Source: an uncultured Alkalilimnicola sp.
Lineage (GTDB): Bacteria; Pseudomonadota; Gammaproteobacteria; Nitrococcales; AK92
Assembly: GCA_937951875.1 (NCBI GenBank)
Contig: CALGAN010000038.1
Location: 1-43,748 of the forward strand
Length of the DNA: 43,748 nt
Direction: 5' to 3'
The notes below the pieces were generated by a model that worked only from the letters and a program-made list of their open reading frames with translations, did no database searches and was not told the DNA's origin. The position numbers were made by a program, and so were the translations under genes. Shown piece after piece: positions 15,139 through 23,706 of this stretch (positions within the stretch are counted from its first letter, which is position 1; each line of letters opens with the position of its first letter).

Positions 15139-16436
15139 GCCGTGTGCTCTCCCTGCGTAACGGTTTGATCCTCGACGGGCGACGGTGTCCGGTGCGGCGC
15201 GGCGGCGGCGCACGACGACTGCAGGCGAGCGGCCTGCAGCGCCTGCTCTAGACGCGCGCATTGATAGAGGAACGGCATGATGCCCCAGCGCAAGTAGTTG
15301 CGCCCCCAGCGCCGGCCGAACAGATCAATGCGGCAATACCAGTCGTGGCCGCGGGCAAAGCGCGCTCTGACCGTGGTGCGGAAGGCCTGGGCGTCGGTTA
15401 GCTGGCCGGCGTCGATCAGCAGGCCGAGATACTCGGCCTGATCGTAGATGTCCCATTTGAACAGTGGATCCTTGGTGCCCTTGACCAGGAAGCGCCGGCA
15501 CAGGCCCGCCTGCCGATCGTAGAACCGCTCCTGAATGAACGCCCGCCCGCGCGCCACCGCCCCGTCGACGAAGGCCAGGTCGTCGCCGAGCAGGCGCCGC
15601 GCTTTCAGCAAGTTCTTGACCGTAAAGCACGAATGAAAGCAGTCCATGAAATTGTTGAAGCGGGTTTCCGCCAAGTACCACCAGGCGCCGTCCGCTTCCT
15701 GCTGCGCCACCACCCAGCGGGCGAGCCGAATGGCTTTGGCGCGCGCCGCCGCTTGGTGGATGGTCGGCCCGTGCACCGCGTGCAGCGCATAGGCGAAGGC
15801 GGCGTAGGCATTGGCGTTGATGATCTTCAGCGGCTCTTCGACCGGCGCGTAGGTCAGTGCCAGCTGATCGTCCGAATCAGCCATCGGACGGAGCGCCTCG
15901 AGGAACCCCCAGCTGCGCTCGAACAGCCGACGTGCGCGCTCGGCCAGCGGTGGTGGAGCGGTCGTCGCCACCGCCAGCAGCGCTTCCAGCACGTATGGCG
16001 TCACCGTGATGAACGGCACGCTGTTGGCCCGGTACACGCCGTTCGGCGCGTTGCGGGTGTACCAGTCGAACGGATAGCCCCAGCCGATGCCGTCGTTGAC
16101 GGTCAGCGCGGTCCGCTCCGCCAGGTCCAGGAATTCCGCTGGCGTGAGCTTCGGATCGCCGGCGAGCAGTCGCAGCGCTTCGGTGTGGGCATAGCGGGTC
16201 GGTTTCACGTCGGTGAGCGCGCGTAGCAGATCCGGCGCCAGGGCGTCGGCCACCGCTACCAGCCCCGACACCAGGTAGCCGCCGCGGCTGCCGCGCGTGG
16301 CGGCCACTTTCATCCGGCCGATCCAGGGCGAGGTCCAGGCGTCGTAGGGGTCATAGCAGGGTTGTCGCTGCGCGTCGGTCAGGCCAAAGGCGTCCGCATC
16401 CGCCGCGGTTACGGTCGCATCCTTGCTCCGTTGCAT
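15135..16436 (-). CDS. alpha/alpha-toroid-like protein of the polysaccharide locus, function unknown
   Basis: A 433-residue soluble protein with no signal peptide. Repeated pairs of amphipathic helices with aromatic ends (VTPYVLEALLAVATT, ANAYAAFAYALHAVHG, FNNFMDCFHSCFTVKNLLKARRLLG) suggest an (alpha/alpha)6 toroid as in six-hairpin glycosidases, epimerases and terpenoid cyclases. A Trp/Tyr/Asp-rich belt (NDGIGWGYPFDWYTRN, DGAWWYLAE, FKWDIYDQAEYL) could line a sugar-binding cleft. No family was recognised with confidence. It lies between the WecA-like and WecG-like genes and is coupled to the latter by ATGA, so it probably works on the same lipid-linked glycan or on the product. A second toroid-like gene occurs at 36095-37237. 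Confidence 0.7.
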   Translation of the reverse strand: MQRSKDATVTAADADAFGLTDAQRQPCYDPYDAWTSPWIGRMKVAATRGSRGGYLVSGLVAVADALAPDLLRALTDVKPTRYAHTEALRLLAGDPKLTPAEFLDLAERTALTVNDGIGWGYPFDWYTRNAPNGVYRANSVPFITVTPYVLEALLAVATTAPPPLAERARRLFERSWGFLEALRPMADSDDQLALTYAPVEEPLKIINANAYAAFAYALHAVHGPTIHQAAARAKAIRLARWVVAQQEADGAWWYLAETRFNNFMDCFHSCFTVKNLLKARRLLGDDLAFVDGAVARGRAFIQERFYDRQAGLCRRFLVKGTKDPLFKWDIYDQAEYLGLLIDAGQLTDAQAFRTTVRARFARGHDWYCRIDLFGRRWGRNYLRWGIMPFLYQCARLEQALQAARLQSSCAAAAPHRTPSPVEDQTVTQGEHTA

Positions 16437-16462
16437 GGGCTTCGCCTCGTATGGTTGGGGAT

Positions 16463-18097
16463 TCAGAAAATCACTCTCGAGACCATGGTCGCCGCCGCCG
16501 CCAGGGCACCGAAAGTCAGCCAGTCCGGTCGCTCACGCCGCTCGACCAGCGTCAGCTCGCAGGCGTACAGCGTTGTGGGCAGGTAGAGGAAGAACCAGGC
16601 ATCCAGGCCCGACAGCACCGGCAGCGGCGTGAAAGCGCAGGCTATGGCCAAGAGCAGAATCAGGTAATCCATGGCGGTAGCCCGGAACTCGCGGCGGCGG
16701 CGCTGCGGCGAGAACCGCATCGCCAGCACTAGGCAAATACCGATGATCCCGAACACGATCAGCTCCACTGGCAATAGCTCGGCGCGGGGCAGAGGACGCT
16801 GGCCGGTGTACAGAAACAGGGTCGCGGCGGCGACCAGATAGGTGGGCACGCGGGTGATGAAGGGCCGGGACTTGACCTTCAATAAAATCGGCGCGGCCAG
16901 CGGCGGCAGCAGGAACGCGGCCAGTACGCCGAAATTGGTCGGAATGGCGGTGGCCGACATCGCGCAGGCCACCAGAACGAACCCGACCAGTGGTTCCATG
17001 ACGATGCGCGGCGCCCACACCAGGAGACGGAAACGCTGATCGGCGCGGGTTCGGTAGATCCGCCGGGCCGCGAGTATCAGGCGCCGCAGCTGCGGGACGC
17101 GTTCGGCGAGGTGCAGCGCGCCGTAGACTACGGCTATCCCCGCCAAGTAGGTGAGCGCTTGCTCCAGCACGCTGTCGCCGCGCGTGACGACGGCCGCCAG
17201 GACGAAGCAGGCCTGGAGCGAATAGATGACGAGCACGCTCTCGGTGTGGCTCAGGCCCAGATCGAGCAGGCGATGGTGCAGGTGGGTGCGGTCGGCGCGA
17301 AAACAGCTCACGCCCCGCAGCAGCCGCCGTAGGGCGACCACCGCCAGGTCGATCATCGGCAGTCCGGCCAGCAGCAGGATCGTCCATACCGACAGCTGCG
17401 ACGAGCCGGCCTGCAGCAGGGCAAGCCCCAGGAGTCCGACCGCGAAGCCGAGGAATTGGCTGCCGGCGTCGCCCATGAAAATGGTGGCCGGGTGCGTGTT
17501 GTAGCGCAGGAAGCCGAACAAGCCGCCGGCGGTCACCGCGGCGACCGCCAGGACTTCGCTGCTGTCCACCGTATAGGCGAAGTAGATGATGCCGACCAGG
17601 CTCAGCAGCGTTTCGCCGGCAGCCAGGCCGTCGAGTCCGTCCGAGGTGTTGGCGGCGTTGATCGCCGTCAGCAGGCCGAGGCAGCCGAACGCGACGGCGA
17701 TCGCGTACGGAATTCGAAAATTGCTGCCGAACGCCTGCGGCAGCCAGGTAGCGGCCAGGTCGGCATAGAGCACCGCGGGCAGCACGACAGCGGCCTGTAG
17801 CGCGAGTTTCAGCAACGCGGGCAGGTCGCGGCTGTCGTCCAGGGCACCGATCAGCAGCAGGGCGGCGGCGCCGGCGACGAAGACCTGCGAGATCGGTGCG
17901 AGTGGTATCCAAATGGCCAGGCCGACGACGGTTCCGCAAACGATGCCCCAGCCGCCGACCCGTGGAATCGGCCGACGATGGACTTTCCGCGAGTCCGGCC
18001 GGTCGAGCATTCCCAAGGTCGGGGCCAGCCGAACCATGACCGGGATGACGGTCAGGCTGACGGCGATCGCGGTTATCGTTGCGAGCAAGAAATCCAT
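16463..18097 (-). CDS. WecA/MraY-type polyprenyl-phosphate sugar-1-phosphate transferase with C-terminal membrane extension
   Basis: A 544-residue polytopic membrane enzyme. It would start the polymer by moving a sugar-1-phosphate (in WecA, GlcNAc-1-P) from UDP onto undecaprenyl phosphate. All family motifs are there: HRRPIPRVGG (40-49), the DD pair at 87-88 in GALDD, NAANTSDGLDG (147-157), FMGDAGS with Asp210, and the HIH-like loop DRTHLHHRL (269-277). WecA ends near residue 360; this protein has about 200 further residues with five to six more hydrophobic helices (from about 365). They look like a separate membrane domain of unknown role. It is the first gene of the minus-strand block and diverges from the main export and assembly operon. 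Confidence 0.9.
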   Translation of the reverse strand: MDFLLATITAIAVSLTVIPVMVRLAPTLGMLDRPDSRKVHRRPIPRVGGWGIVCGTVVGLAIWIPLAPISQVFVAGAAALLLIGALDDSRDLPALLKLALQAAVVLPAVLYADLAATWLPQAFGSNFRIPYAIAVAFGCLGLLTAINAANTSDGLDGLAAGETLLSLVGIIYFAYTVDSSEVLAVAAVTAGGLFGFLRYNTHPATIFMGDAGSQFLGFAVGLLGLALLQAGSSQLSVWTILLLAGLPMIDLAVVALRRLLRGVSCFRADRTHLHHRLLDLGLSHTESVLVIYSLQACFVLAAVVTRGDSVLEQALTYLAGIAVVYGALHLAERVPQLRRLILAARRIYRTRADQRFRLLVWAPRIVMEPLVGFVLVACAMSATAIPTNFGVLAAFLLPPLAAPILLKVKSRPFITRVPTYLVAAATLFLYTGQRPLPRAELLPVELIVFGIIGICLVLAMRFSPQRRRREFRATAMDYLILLLAIACAFTPLPVLSGLDAWFFLYLPTTLYACELTLVERRERPDWLTFGALAAAATMVSRVIF

Positions 18098-18609
18098 TTC
18101 ATGATTTGCAGTTTAATTTATCTGGATTTTCCTTATCCAATTATTAGCGAAATGTAAGAGTGGCGACCCTGGTGGTGTCGGCGCCGATATTGATGGTGGT
18201 TGTCGCCAACTAATCAAGGGAAGTTTTATTGAAGAGAGCGCGAATTGGCTGAAGGGCCGATGATCTAGGCCTCCCCAACATCTGGCGTCGCCCCGGCTTA
18301 ACCAGTACAGCGCGATTATATGAGTCTGTCCGGCGAAAAGCGATCAGGTTTGTTTTAAAGGAGTCTAATTAAAAAAATTAGTATGTGTTGCAGTTTTTGT
18401 TTTTGAGTGCCGCTCTTGTGACGCTTCGATTTGGATATATATTGGTGGGAGCGGCTGGAATGAGGGGTAGGTCTAACGCCGTTTCGGCTAGGGCATGAAC
18501 GTCGATCGCTCCAATTTCCGATAATGCCGCGACCGCTCCGGCGATTGCCGGCGGTGGCGCGGAGACGCGCCGAGGGGATGCAAGGCTGCCGGCAAGGAGG
18601 CTCGGCGTT
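18098..18609. promoter_or_regulatory. AT-rich divergent promoter region of the polysaccharide locus
   Basis: This is a 512-base non-coding stretch, clearly richer in A and T than its surroundings. It separates the WecA-like gene (minus) from the assembly operon (plus). TTGTGA (18416-18421) and TATATT (18438-18443) with 16 bases between them form a fair rightward promoter. CTAATTAAAAAAATTAG (18365-18381) is an inverted repeat that could bind a regulator or a nucleoid protein such as H-NS/MvaT. A GCC-GTTTC-GGC hairpin lies in the leader. AAGGAGG (about eight bases before 18610) is the ribosome site of the next gene. No real gene was found inside. Confidence 0.45.
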
Positions 18610-18954
18610 ATGGAGTTGCTGCCGTTGATCACTGTTGGCCGGTTGCCGTTATCGGCGGTTGAGCCCCGAACCGTCGAGACGGACCAAGCTGGCGCGTCGA
18701 TCGAGGCCATGGCGGGAATCGTGCAGCGGGAAAGCGAGGCCGCGCTGATGGCGCTGTCGTCGTCGGTCGTCGACGAGGAGCGGCAAGGCGAGGCGGCGGC
18801 GATCGGGGCGGGCCGTAGCCCGGTCGATTCGGAGTTCGTGATCCCCGTTTGTCTGGCGTTGCTCGGGCTGGTGGTGATTGCCCGCCGGTCGAGGCAGCGC
18901 CGTATGCGGGGGCCGGCGGCCGAGGCGGACTCGTATTGGCCCCAGGAGCTGTAG
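18610..18954 (+). CDS. small single-helix membrane protein heading the assembly operon
   Basis: A 114-residue protein not recognised as a known family. It has a Glu/Ser/Ala-rich N-terminal part without a clear signal peptide. One hydrophobic helix (FVIPVCLALLGLVVIA, about 76-91) follows, then a strongly basic stretch (RRSRQRRMR) and a short acidic tail. The layout recalls C-terminal sorting anchors, but no PEP-CTERM, GlyGly-CTERM or LPXTG motif is seen and no exosortase gene is in the window. A strong AAGGAGG ribosome site at good spacing supports translation. It stands 75 bases before the Wza-like gene, as first gene of the operon, so it may be an accessory of the export apparatus. Confidence 0.6.
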   Translation: MELLPLITVGRLPLSAVEPRTVETDQAGASIEAMAGIVQRESEAALMALSSSVVDEERQGEAAAIGAGRSPVDSEFVIPVCLALLGLVVIARRSRQRRMRGPAAEADSYWPQEL

Positions 18955-19029
18955 CGGTTCCGTCTGGGCACCGGTGCGATCCGGCGGCATAGATTCTAAC
19001 CAGGTCGGAAGCACAACACGGAGGTTGAA

Positions 19030-19617
19030 ATGTCACGTCTGCCGGTACTGCGCGTGCTGGTCGCGCTGTTTCTAGGAAGTGCCGCGTGTGCGTGGGCGGC
19101 CGACGCCGCGCCGTCCGTAGCACCGCTGCAGGAGCAGGAGTACCGGATCGGTCCGGAGGACGTGCTCGAAATTTCCGTATGGCGCGAGGAAGGGCTGCAG
19201 CGCGAGGTGCTGGTCCGCCCCGATGGCGGGATCTCCTTCCCGCTTGCCGGCGATCTGCATGTGGCCGGCCTGACGGTGAAAGAGGTGCAAGAGCGACTGA
19301 CAGCCAACATCAGCCGCTATATCCCCGATGCCGTCGTCACGGTTTCCCTGCGCCGGGTGCAGGGCTACCGAGTGTATGTACTGGGCAAGGTGCATCAGCC
19401 GGGCCCCTACGTGGTCGGCCGCTATCTGGACGTGATCCAAGCGCTGACGCTGGCCGGCGGGCTCACGCCCTTCGCCGCCGAAGACAAGATCAAGGTGATC
19501 CGCCGCACCGGCTCCGAGAGTCAGGTGTTCGATTTCAACTACGGCGAGGTGAAGAAGGGGCGGGCATTGTCGCAGAACATCCTGCTGCGCAGCGGCGACG
19601 TCGTGCTGGTTCCTTGA
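19030..19617 (+). CDS. polysaccharide export protein (Wza/EpsE-like)
   Basis: A 195-residue periplasmic or outer-membrane protein with a signal peptide (about 1-24, AACAWA-ADA). The Poly_export domain reads YRIGPEDVLEISVWREEGLQREVLVRPDGGISFPLAGDLHVAGLTVKEVQ. One SLBB domain follows (YRVYVLGKVHQPGPYVVGRYLDVIQALTLAGGL). It is much shorter than E. coli Wza (379) and lacks the second SLBB and C-terminal amphipathic helix, as in the short EpsE-type proteins. No clear lipobox is present. Its job is to help form the export channel for the finished polymer. The outer-membrane beta-barrel gene that follows directly may provide the actual pore. Confidence 0.88.
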   Translation: MSRLPVLRVLVALFLGSAACAWAADAAPSVAPLQEQEYRIGPEDVLEISVWREEGLQREVLVRPDGGISFPLAGDLHVAGLTVKEVQERLTANISRYIPDAVVTVSLRRVQGYRVYVLGKVHQPGPYVVGRYLDVIQALTLAGGLTPFAAEDKIKVIRRTGSESQVFDFNYGEVKKGRALSQNILLRSGDVVLVP

Positions 19618-20940
19618 GTGCGGGCCATGGGGCCCCGGTTCGGGGACGGCAATGGGTGGATGCGACCGATGCAGTGGACTTGGGCTAATCGCCGTTGGCT
19701 GACACTTGGCCGCGCGCCGTGCGGGGGCGCGACGATTTCGACGCGGCGCCGCCGCTGGACGATTCGGGGCGCGCTATTGCTCACGTTGTCGGTAACGGCG
19801 TCGGCCGGTGCGGCGCCCTGGCAGGTGCAGCCGATGTTGCAGGCCAGGGGGGAGGTCGACGACAACCCACGCCTGAGCGTCGACGGCGGCAGCACCGAGA
19901 CGGCACTGACTGGCACCGCGGGCGTGGCGGCGCGGCGCATGAACGAGGTTTACGAGGTCAGCGCCGCTGCTAGCGTGGGCTATACCGCCTACAGCGGCAG
20001 CGACCTGCCGAACGACGACGCGGAAATGCTGCAGCTTGACAGCGCCTGGCGTTCGGACCGGTCGGTTTGGCGGCTAGGCGCCGAGTGGATTCGCGATACC
20101 ACTGTCGTCGACGTGTCGGCGCTCCAGGACGAGCTCGATCCTGGCACCGACATCGACCGGGCGGTGACGGAGGACAGCGTAAGGCGTCGACGGCTGTTGT
20201 GGAGCGGGTCGTTCGAGCATGCGCTCAGCGAGCGCCTGGACGGCGTGGTCGGTTACCGAGGGCTGCGTCTGGATCATAGCCGGCAAGGTGCGGTGACGTT
20301 GCGGGACTCTTGGACCCATCGCTTTGATTTGCACGGCCGTTATCGGTTGAGCGAGCGCGATCGGGTCGGCGTCGGTGTCGAGACGCTGCATTTCCGTGCG
20401 TCCAACGCCGACAACGATCTCGACAGCGTCAGTCTGGTCGTTTCGTTGACGCGGCGGCTGTCCGAGCTGACCACGACCTCGGCGGTGGTCGGTGCCTGGA
20501 GCGCCGAGGCCAGCAGCAGTGGCGTTTCGGGTGACGACAACGGCTGGTTGGCGCGGTTTAGCCTGTTCAGCCGCGGCGAGCTGTGGTCTCTGGACCTGGC
20601 TTTGGAGCGGGACTTGCGGCCAAGCGCCGAAGGCGTACTGCGTCAAGCCGATCAGATCCTGCTGAGGCTGCGTTACGACCTGTCGCCGCGGCTGCGCCTG
20701 ACGCTTGCGGGACGGGGCTATGAGCTGCGGGCGGTCGATGTCGGCACGACACAGCCCGACCGCCGGTACTGGGTCGTGGAGCCGAGGCTGGATTGGCAGC
20801 TGGCGCAGGATTGGATCGTGGGCGCTTCCTACCGCTACCGCTCGATAGACCGTGGCACGGGCGACGGTTCCGCCGATAGTCACGCGGTAGCGCTTGTTCT
20901 CGAGTATCGGCCCATGTTCGAGGGAGCGCGCCCGCGTTAA
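19618..20940 (+). CDS. outer-membrane beta-barrel protein of the polysaccharide locus
   Basis: A protein of up to 440 residues starting with GTG directly after the stop of the export protein. Later ATGs at 19627, 19660 and 19669 are in frame and may be the true start. A signal peptide (RRWTIRGALLLTLSVTASAGAA) follows a basic N-terminal stretch. The mature part consists of alternating hydrophobic/polar strands (YEVSAAASVGYTAYSG, LDGVVGYRGLRLDHSRQG, LRLTLAGRGYELRAVD) and ends with VALVLEYRPMF, typical of outer-membrane barrels in exopolysaccharide loci. The mature start WQVQPMLQARGEVDDNPRL matches that group. It probably acts as the outer-membrane exit pore or a pore partner. Confidence 0.8.
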   Translation: MRAMGPRFGDGNGWMRPMQWTWANRRWLTLGRAPCGGATISTRRRRWTIRGALLLTLSVTASAGAAPWQVQPMLQARGEVDDNPRLSVDGGSTETALTGTAGVAARRMNEVYEVSAAASVGYTAYSGSDLPNDDAEMLQLDSAWRSDRSVWRLGAEWIRDTTVVDVSALQDELDPGTDIDRAVTEDSVRRRRLLWSGSFEHALSERLDGVVGYRGLRLDHSRQGAVTLRDSWTHRFDLHGRYRLSERDRVGVGVETLHFRASNADNDLDSVSLVVSLTRRLSELTTTSAVVGAWSAEASSSGVSGDDNGWLARFSLFSRGELWSLDLALERDLRPSAEGVLRQADQILLRLRYDLSPRLRLTLAGRGYELRAVDVGTTQPDRRYWVVEPRLDWQLAQDWIVGASYRYRSIDRGTGDGSADSHAVALVLEYRPMFEGARPR

Positions 20941-21064
20941 CGTCCGGTCCGGGTGTGGACGATCGGTCGAGACGGATTGACATTCATGACGTGCCGCGGG
21001 GGTTCGCGGACATTTTTCTGGCTCGGGACGAGCGTGGCAACGCCAAGTAAGAAGAGGGAACTTC

Positions 21065-22771
21065 ATGGCTGCGACGGTGACCCCATCCGATCTGGTAGCG
21101 CTGCTCAAGCGGCGGCGAGCGTTCTTCCTTGTTCCGTTCCTGCTCGTCGTCGGCTTGGGCGTCGCGGCGGCGCTGCTGTTGCCTTCCGTGTATCAGGCTA
21201 CCGCCACCATTCGCATCGACCGTCAGCAGATACCGCGCACCGTGCTCGACACGACGCCGGTCACTACCTCCGTCAACGAGTATGTGGAAGTGGTGAGCCA
21301 GCGGGTGCTGTCCAACGACAACCTGTTGCAGGTCGCGGAACAGTTCCAGTTGTTCCCACCGCCTCGGGACGAAGTCGAACGCCAGGCCATCGGCAAGGCG
21401 ATGCGCAACAACATCGTGCGCGAGACGCTGTACGTCGATCTGGGGCCGCCCACTCAGCGCCGCGGTGAGAGCGTCGCCGTGGCCTTCACCATCGGCTACC
21501 GCGCTTCCGATGGTGAGACGGCGCGCGACGTCGCCAACGCCCTGGCCGATCTCTACCTGCGAGTCAATCAAAGCCTGCGTACCGATCGGGCGGCGCAGCT
21601 GACCGAATTCCTGAAGTCGGAAGCGGAACGGCTGTCCGCCAAAGTCAAGGACGTGGAGCAGCGCTTGGCCGAGTTCAAGGAGCGCCATGCCGGCAGCCTG
21701 CCCGAGAACCACGACCGCAACTTGGTCCGCATGCACAGCTTGCAGGATCAGATCGACCGGATCGAGGAGCGCGTGGTCGCGCTGAACCAGCAGCGCATCG
21801 CCTTGCGCGCCGAGCTGGCCCGGCTCGACCCGCAGGCGCCGATCGTCGGAGCCGAGCGGCGGGTGCTGACGCCTTCGCAGCAGGTGGAACGGCTGCGGTT
21901 GGAGTATCTCGATCTGTCGGCCACTTATTCGCCGCTGCACCCGGATCTGGTACGCCTGCAGAACCAGTTGCGGGCCCTGACCGGCGCGGCGCCGCAGGCG
22001 GAAAAGGTCCTGAACCTGATCACCGCGTTGGAGCAGCAGCGAACCGAGCTGATGCGGGTGCGGCAGCGCTACAGCGCCGAGCATCCCGACGTACACCGGG
22101 CCGAGCGGGCGGTGGCCAGGCTCAAGGACCAGTTGGCGGCGCTGAGCGACAGTGGCGAAGGGCGGCCACCGGCATCCAATCCCACCTACGTTACGGTGAG
22201 CACGCAGCTGCAGGCCGTGGAATCGGAACTGCGCGCGGAGACCGAACTGCGGGACCGGCTGCGCCAGAGGCTCAACGAATACACGACGCTGTTGGCGGCG
22301 GCGCCCGCCGTCGAGCGGGACTACCGGGCGCTGCAGCGGGAGCACGAAACCGCGCTGAGCGAGTACCGCGAAATGCGCGACCGCCTGCTGCGGGCGGAAG
22401 CGGCGGAAAAGGTCGAGCGCGAGCACATCGGCGACCGCTTCTCCCTGGTCAGTCCGGCGGTGCTGCCGAGCCGGCCGGTGAGCCCGAACCGGCCCGGCAT
22501 CGTCATCGTCGCGGTGGTGTTCGCGCTTTGCATCGGCGCCTTCGCGGCGGTGGCCGCCGAGTATCTCGATCAGTCGGTCAGCAGTACGCGGCGGCTCGCG
22601 GCGATCATCGGCGAGCCGCCGCTGGCGACCATTCCCAAGATCCACGGGGAGCGGGAGCGCCGCTTCCGCTGGCCGCAGTGGGGGGCTACGACCCAGGTGG
22701 TGCTGGCGGTTTCGGCGACGGCGCTGCTGACGCTGGGTTTGGGGTTGGCCGGGGTGATCGCTTTGGCTTGA
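21065..22771 (+). CDS. Wzz-type polysaccharide co-polymerase (chain-length determinant, GNVR type)
   Basis: A 568-residue inner-membrane protein. A short cytoplasmic start and first helix (AFFLVPFLLVVGLGVAAALLL) come before the Wzz domain with YQATATIRIDRQQIP. A long periplasmic coiled-coil region (about 170-430, rich in Leu/Glu/Arg heptads) follows. The GNVR-type end contains PVSPNRPGIVIVAVVFALCIGAFAAVAAEYLD. A further hydrophobic helix lies at the very C-terminus. There is no kinase domain in the same chain; the ATPase is encoded by the next gene, as in proteobacterial EPS systems with split co-polymerase and kinase. GAAGAGGGAA precedes the ATG. It sets polymer length together with Wzy. Confidence 0.9.
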   Translation: MAATVTPSDLVALLKRRRAFFLVPFLLVVGLGVAAALLLPSVYQATATIRIDRQQIPRTVLDTTPVTTSVNEYVEVVSQRVLSNDNLLQVAEQFQLFPPPRDEVERQAIGKAMRNNIVRETLYVDLGPPTQRRGESVAVAFTIGYRASDGETARDVANALADLYLRVNQSLRTDRAAQLTEFLKSEAERLSAKVKDVEQRLAEFKERHAGSLPENHDRNLVRMHSLQDQIDRIEERVVALNQQRIALRAELARLDPQAPIVGAERRVLTPSQQVERLRLEYLDLSATYSPLHPDLVRLQNQLRALTGAAPQAEKVLNLITALEQQRTELMRVRQRYSAEHPDVHRAERAVARLKDQLAALSDSGEGRPPASNPTYVTVSTQLQAVESELRAETELRDRLRQRLNEYTTLLAAAPAVERDYRALQREHETALSEYREMRDRLLRAEAAEKVEREHIGDRFSLVSPAVLPSRPVSPNRPGIVIVAVVFALCIGAFAAVAAEYLDQSVSSTRRLAAIIGEPPLATIPKIHGERERRFRWPQWGATTQVVLAVSATALLTLGLGLAGVIALA

Positions 22772-22877
22772 GGCGTCGCCGGCGACGGCGGACGGCGGTG
22801 GGTTGGTTGTAACGGTTGGCAGCGGAGCACTCGGCGACGGCCGTCGCCGAGCCCAACGATTGAGCAAGGAGCAGGGT

Positions 22878-23669
22878 ATGTCCAGCAACATATTGCGAGC
22901 CTTAGAGCTGGCGAAAGCGGCCAATCAGGGAAGATTGCCCGCGGGTGCCAACGCGCGCCGCCGCCGTGTGCCGGCGGCGACCAAATCGGTCGACGTCTCG
23001 CCGGAGGTCATGAGGCGCAACCGACTGGTGGCGGCGCTCGACGATCAGCGCTTGCGCGACTGCTACGCCTTGCTCCAGGCCCGTCTGCTGCAGCGGGCGC
23101 GGCTAACGGCCAAGCTGAGACTGATCGGCGTCACCAGCCCCTCGGTGCAGGACGGCAAGACCCTGACCGCGGTGAACCTGGCGTTGACCATGGCCGAAGC
23201 CGGTCATTCGGTGCTGCTGGTCGACGCCGATCTGCGCCGTCCGAGCGTGGCCGCCGCTTTCGGTATCAAGGTGGATGCCGGTCTGGGCGATTATCTGATG
23301 GGTAAGAGCCAGCTCGAGGACGTGCTGCTGAACACGTCGATACCGCGGTTGACGCTACTGCCGGCCAATCCGGCTACGCCGCTGGTCATGGGGTCTCTGT
23401 CGTCGGAGCGCATGCTGCAGCTGGTTCGGGATCTGAAAGAGGCCTATCACGAGGGCTTCGTGGTTTTCGACCTGCCGCCGGCGTTGGTTGGCGGCGAGGT
23501 GGTGGCGCTCGCTCCTCACCTCGACGGCAATTTGCTGGTGGTGGCAGAGGGGCGCACCAAGGAGGAGGCGCTGCGCACCACGCTGCGCGTGCTCGATGGC
23601 GTGCCGCTGCTGGGAACTGTCATGAACTTCGCTTCGGAGCTGATCAGCTCCGAGGAGTACTACGCCTGA
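22878..23669 (+). CDS. tyrosine-kinase-like ATPase of polysaccharide assembly (BY-kinase/CpsD type)
   Basis: A 263-residue cytoplasmic P-loop protein. The start at 22878 follows an excellent AAGGAGCAGGG. The BY-kinase motifs are visible: Walker A TSPSVQDGKT with Lys94, Walker A' VLLVDADLRRP (Asp116, Asp118) and Walker B FVVFDLPP. Partner activation of such kinases by the Wzz-like protein and autophosphorylation on a C-terminal Tyr cluster control polymer assembly. Here the tail is very short, with only two adjacent tyrosines (EEYYA), so regulation by multiple phosphorylation may be reduced. It lies 106 bases after the co-polymerase gene. Confidence 0.87.
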   Translation: MSSNILRALELAKAANQGRLPAGANARRRRVPAATKSVDVSPEVMRRNRLVAALDDQRLRDCYALLQARLLQRARLTAKLRLIGVTSPSVQDGKTLTAVNLALTMAEAGHSVLLVDADLRRPSVAAAFGIKVDAGLGDYLMGKSQLEDVLLNTSIPRLTLLPANPATPLVMGSLSSERMLQLVRDLKEAYHEGFVVFDLPPALVGGEVVALAPHLDGNLLVVAEGRTKEEALRTTLRVLDGVPLLGTVMNFASELISSEEYYA

Positions 23670-23706
23670 TCGCGGTGCCGGCGCGCGGCGGGGGAGGGAG
23701 ATCGCG

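Noticed and set aside
18382..18405. Seven-codon Cys-rich ORF behind AAAGGAG in the AT-rich region
   Set aside because: Too short and in AT-rich non-coding sequence; the ribosome-site-like motif is probably chance.
20977..20982. TTGACA before the Wzz-like gene as internal promoter
   Set aside because: No -10 hexamer at 15-19 bases; the gene is probably read from the operon promoter.
20984..22924. Long minus-strand open frame opposite the Wzz-like gene
   Set aside because: Mirror frame of a well-recognised co-polymerase gene; His/Arg/Gln-rich low-complexity product typical of antisense frames.
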